From Sulfurimonadaceae bacterium (GTDB taxonomy: Bacteria; Campylobacterota; Campylobacteria; Campylobacterales; Sulfurimonadaceae): DNA of 8,049 nt. A model generated the notes under the pieces. That model saw only the letters and a program-made list of their open reading frames with translations, was not told the DNA's origin and searched no databases. This document shows, piece after piece, positions 6,276 through 8,049 of this stretch. Every line of letters starts with the position of its first letter. Position 1 is the first letter of the stretch. The position numbers and the translations under genes are program-made. The stretch is taken from positions 1 to 8,049 of the forward strand of contig JAQUCZ010000035.1 of NCBI GenBank assembly GCA_028685945.1, written 5' to 3'.

Positions 6276-7295
6276 TTATTCTCCTGTGAATAGTGATTGA
6301 AGCTGCTCTTGCGTGAGCGATACATTTAAAAAGAGGTTGTAAAAATCTTGCGTCTCCTTGAGAATATCTATCTCATACTCTTTTGGATAAAGATGTGCCA
6401 TAGCCCATTGAAGCCCTAGTATACGCATAAAAGAGGGCGGTCTGTCAAACCAGTTAAAAGGTTGTCTCGGAATAAGATAGACACGTTTGTTTTGCACGGC
6501 TCTCAAGTTCGACCAAAGAGGTTTATCGTAAATGGCATCGAAAAACATCTTCTCTTGTACGAGAATAATCTCAGGATCATATTGAAGCAGCGTCTCCATG
6601 GAGAGTTTTTCAAATCCTTTGTGACTTGATGTGTGGCATCTGTGGATATTGACATCTCCTGCGAGTCTTAAAAGTTCGACGTGGATAGAGTCGTCGCACT
6701 CCGTAGCAAGCCCGTCAAGCCCCTCTGCATAGTAAACTTTCGGTCTTTTATGCGCCTCTACGGATGCAACCGTTTTTGCGACTTTTTCAAAAACTGCTTG
6801 TGTATAAGCGGCAAGCTTTTCGCCTCTTTGCTCTTTGCCCAGGGCTTTGCCTAAAAAACGAAACACCTCCGGATACTCGGTGATCGATTCCTCTTTCGCA
6901 TAAACAACGGGTGCATTTAAAAGTTTGAGGCGTTCCTCCTCTTTTTTCGTAAATTCATTTTGGTGCGACCACATAAGAATAAGGTCGGGTTTATACGATA
7001 GAAGAACCTCCAAATTTGCACCTTGTCCTGCTCCAAATATCCGTCCTATGGTAGGAAGCTCTTTCATTTTCGGGTGTAAAAAAGGCAGATTTTTTTTCTC
7101 TATGTTAAAAATCCATCCTACAAGAAGCGCCGGATCCATAGCATACAAAGCATAAGATCCATAGGGTGAAGGTGCATAGACTTTTGATGGGGCATCGGGG
7201 ATAGTGACCTCTCTGCCCATCATATCTTGAACCATTTTTGCCTGAATATATGTACTAAAACCGACTAAAAAAAGAGCGAGAAAAAGCTTGTTCAT
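6276..7295 (-). CDS. Periplasmic substrate-binding protein of an ABC importer (FepB/TroA-like), SBP-A
   Basis: This 339-residue cluster-A binding protein has a signal peptide (MNKLFLALFLVGFSTYIQA, cut near 19). It carries VQDMMGREVTIP (22-32, the usual first strand of iron-type binding proteins), LEVLLSYKPDLILMW (95-109), a linker helix near 140-180, KVYYAEGLDGLATECDDS (186-203), LLQYDPEIILVQ (236-247), and NWFDRPPSFMRILGLQWAMA (281-300) before HLYP. Between 200 and 225 lies a His/Cys-rich stretch (Cys200, His205, His218, Cys220, His221, His225) that could take part in metal or chelate binding. It differs from SBP-B in most positions, so the two likely handle different ligands or forms. AGAGG lies about 6 nt before the ATG, and the receptor remnant ends 9 nt upstream. 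Iron, nickel, molybdate or corrinoid relatives exist; the ligand is not determined. Confidence 0.88.
   Translation of the reverse strand: MNKLFLALFLVGFSTYIQAKMVQDMMGREVTIPDAPSKVYAPSPYGSYALYAMDPALLVGWIFNIEKKNLPFLHPKMKELPTIGRIFGAGQGANLEVLLSYKPDLILMWSHQNEFTKKEEERLKLLNAPVVYAKEESITEYPEVFRFLGKALGKEQRGEKLAAYTQAVFEKVAKTVASVEAHKRPKVYYAEGLDGLATECDDSIHVELLRLAGDVNIHRCHTSSHKGFEKLSMETLLQYDPEIILVQEKMFFDAIYDKPLWSNLRAVQNKRVYLIPRQPFNWFDRPPSFMRILGLQWAMAHLYPKEYEIDILKETQDFYNLFLNVSLTQEQLQSLFTGE
6281..6285 (-). promoter_or_regulatory. Ribosome-binding site deciding the exported methyltransferase start
   Basis: AGGAG on the minus strand, 7 nt before the ATG at 6273, lies inside the last codons of SBP-A. It supports the start that includes the signal peptide and so the claim that this methyltransferase is exported. 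Met18 and Met54, the next in-frame ATGs, are less plausible: Met18 would destroy the leader and Met54 would discard it. Confidence 0.7.
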
Positions 7296-7304
7296 AGTTG
7301 CCTC

Positions 7305-7667
7305 TTAAAACGCGAATGAGACTTCAGCACCTAAAGTGCGTCCGCGGTCGTAGTAATACCCCGTGGTGTATCGTGTCGCATATTGATCATTAGTGAGATT
7401 TCTTCCGTAAATTTTTACGGTTGTCGCTACGCCGTCCCATTTAAAATTGCGTGCTACATTGGCATCGATGCGTGTATAGTCGCCTAGACTGACATCGGTT
7501 GATACCCCCATAGCACTCGTAGAGCTAGAGTAGGGATCTGCTTTTTTTGCAGAGAGGTTAAAGAGATACTCCTCCCAAGTGTGACTGATGAACGCACTAT
7601 AAATATTGCGCGGGCTTGAGATACCGATGCTATCGGATGCTATACATATATCACATTTCTGGTATGA
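7305..7667 (-). pseudogene. C-terminal remnant of a TonB-dependent receptor (5' end lost)
   Basis: An open frame of about 120 codons ends in a typical receptor C-terminus. It contains SPRNIYSAFISHTWEEYLFN, then DYTRIDANVARNFKW, KIYGRNLTNDQYATRY, a YYYDRGRTLG turn and the final strand AEVSFAF with terminal Phe. These are the last few barrel strands. The GRNLTNDQYATRY box is the counterpart of CTNLLDEEY in the intact receptor downstream. Signal peptide, plug and most of the barrel are absent: the frame meets a TGA at 7670-7668 and no receptor sequence is seen upstream of about 7640. An internal ATG at 7511 would give only 68 residues and no functional barrel. The remnant sits 9 nt before SBP-A, so the ancestral order was probably receptor then binding protein, as in the downstream half. 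It may be a true relic or the product of a recent deletion or insertion. Confidence 0.8.
7626..7643. repeat. Short direct repeat at the receptor breakpoint
   Basis: GATGCTAT occurs at 7626-7633 and again at 7636-7643, separated by CG. The first copy also overlaps an inverted repeat CCGAT-GCT-ATCGG (7624-7636). The repeat lies where receptor homology fades and the AT-rich intergenic stretch begins, so it may be a trace of the rearrangement. It is short and may equally be chance. Confidence 0.4.
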
Positions 7668-7674
7668 TCAAATC

Positions 7675-7703
7675 TTGTACAAACTCCTTATTCCATATAT
7701 TAT
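7675..7703 (+). promoter_or_regulatory. Possible sigma-70 promoter of the secreted-protein gene
   Basis: TTGTAC (7675-7680) and TATTAT (7698-7703) are 17 nt apart. The -10 matches the consensus at five of six positions and the -35 at three. An overlapping TATATT at 7696 is an equal -10 match with 15-nt spacing. Transcription would start near 7710, leaving a leader of about 50 nt. The prediction rests on position and consensus only, and the region is AT-rich, so chance matches are likely. Confidence 0.35.
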
Positions 7704-7716
7704 GTGCGTATCTAGC

Positions 7717-7740
7717 TCATTAATAATGAATTGGACCAAT
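7717..7740. promoter_or_regulatory. Two adjacent small palindromes, possible operator
   Basis: TCATTA-A-TAATGA (7717-7729) and ATTGG-A-CCAAT (7730-7740) are two perfect inverted repeats, each with a one-base centre, lying directly next to each other. They fall between the putative promoter and the start codon at 7762, where a repressor could act. TAATAAT at 7721-7727 equals one half of a Fur-type box, but the other half is poor. The arms are short, so a chance origin is possible. Confidence 0.35.
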
Positions 7741-7761
7741 CATGATAAAGGAAAATATAGG

Positions 7762-8049
7762 ATGAAGCAGCGTACAATACTTTTTATTATTCTCATCACC
7801 ATATGTTCTCTTCCCTTGTATGCAGCGGAACTAACCTATGACATGTCTACCGGTAAGATATCGGGATTCGACCTCACGAATCCAGACAATCCTTTTACCC
7901 CCACTTCCTATGCTAACGCAACTGAGGTCTGGTCAAAGGCAGGATTTGTTGGAAGGCTCAACTATCGAGGAGGTCCTACCACACTCACTTTCAACAACAC
8001 AGGCTCTGTAGCCACCGGAACTCAAAACAACAGATTCTATTTCACGTTC
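7762..8049 (+). CDS. Secreted protein of unknown function, N-terminal part (runs off the right edge)
   Basis: The frame opens at ATG 7762 and stays open for 96 codons to the window edge. The first 21 residues (MKQRTILFIILITICSLPLYA) form a clear Sec signal peptide, probably cut before AELTYD. The mature part is rich in Thr, Asn, Gly, Phe and Tyr, contains TTLTFNNTGSVATGTQNNRF, and looks beta-rich. That would fit a surface or cell-envelope protein such as an autotransporter passenger, adhesin or outer-membrane protein, but no domain is recognised. AAAGGA lies about 9 nt before the ATG. It is divergent from the large minus-strand operon and lies beyond the breakpoint that removed the 5' part of the receptor, so it may belong to a different genomic block. 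Confidence 0.75.
   Translation, partial: MKQRTILFIILITICSLPLYAAELTYDMSTGKISGFDLTNPDNPFTPTSYANATEVWSKAGFVGRLNYRGGPTTLTFNNTGSVATGTQNNRFYFTF

Larger units (their letters stand above)
1..7295 (-). other. Eight-gene polycistronic unit (uptake and processing operon)
   Basis: All eight genes from SBP-A to the left-edge receptor run in the same direction. Junctions in order are: +2 nt, a 22-nt overlap, +10 nt, +12 nt, +2 nt, a 4-nt ATGA overlap, and a 4-nt ATGA overlap. No hairpin followed by a T-run and no room for an internal promoter was seen between genes. The receptor remnant lies only 9 nt upstream of SBP-A, so the original promoter was probably in front of the lost 5' part. What drives transcription now is not visible. 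Confidence 0.8.

Noticed and set aside
7305..7511. Reading the 68-residue frame from ATG 7511 as a small independent gene.
   Set aside because: Receptor-type sequence continues upstream of this ATG in the same frame, and the product is only the last strands of a barrel. A broken receptor explains it better.
7641..7700. Terminal inverted repeat of an insertion sequence at the breakpoint.
   Set aside because: No matching partner repeat, target duplication on the other side or transposase is visible in the window.
7651..7716. A 21-codon minus-strand frame ending FVQDLIIPEM that resembles the tail of a real protein, such as a leftover from a mobile element.
   Set aside because: It is preceded by two in-frame stops, has no start of its own and is too short to assign. 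It overlaps the putative promoter.

Overview
The window looks like a piece of a Campylobacterota (epsilonproteobacterial) genome. Sulfurospirillum or a close relative is plausible. This rests on the moderate base composition, very tight gene packing, the short Campylobacterota-style TonB-receptor leader at the left edge (signal peptide followed by YSLGQV), and the character of the transport proteins. The genus is inference and cannot be proved from the sequence alone.

From about 7.3 kb down to position 1, everything lies on the minus strand and reads as one compact operon. In transcription order it holds: the 3' remnant of a TonB-dependent outer-membrane receptor (7667-7305); a periplasmic substrate-binding protein, SBP-A (7295-6276); a class I SAM-dependent methyltransferase with a convincing Sec signal peptide (6273-5554); a leaderless paralogue of it (5575-4931); a truncated-hemoglobin-like globin (4920-4324); a full-length TonB-dependent receptor (4311-2122); a second, divergent substrate-binding protein, SBP-B (2119-1115); a luciferase-like flavin monooxygenase (1118-132); and the start of another TonB-dependent receptor (135-1), cut by the window edge. 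Gaps are 12 nt or less. Two junctions are ATGA stop/start overlaps and one pair overlaps by 22 nt.

The gene content suggests a high-affinity uptake system for a metal chelate, siderophore or similar cofactor. Receptors take the ligand across the outer membrane and two cluster-A (FepB/BtuF/TroA-like) binding proteins receive it in the periplasm. Possible chemical processing would come from a periplasmic and a cytoplasmic methyltransferase, a flavin monooxygenase and a globin. The inner-membrane permease and ATPase are not in the window. The ligand cannot be read from the sequence.

The most unusual point is the exported methyltransferase. SAM is not known to be available in the periplasm, yet the protein keeps a glycine-rich motif I and shares an SRGSxPFW motif with its cytoplasmic sister.

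At the right end the operon runs into a breakpoint. The first receptor keeps only its C-terminal part, and an AT-richer stretch of about 100 nt follows. This stretch carries a promoter-like sequence and two small palindromes. A divergent plus-strand gene for a secreted protein of unknown function then begins at 7762 and leaves the window. No tRNA, rRNA, CRISPR array or complete insertion sequence was seen, and there is no gene-free stretch above 300 nt.
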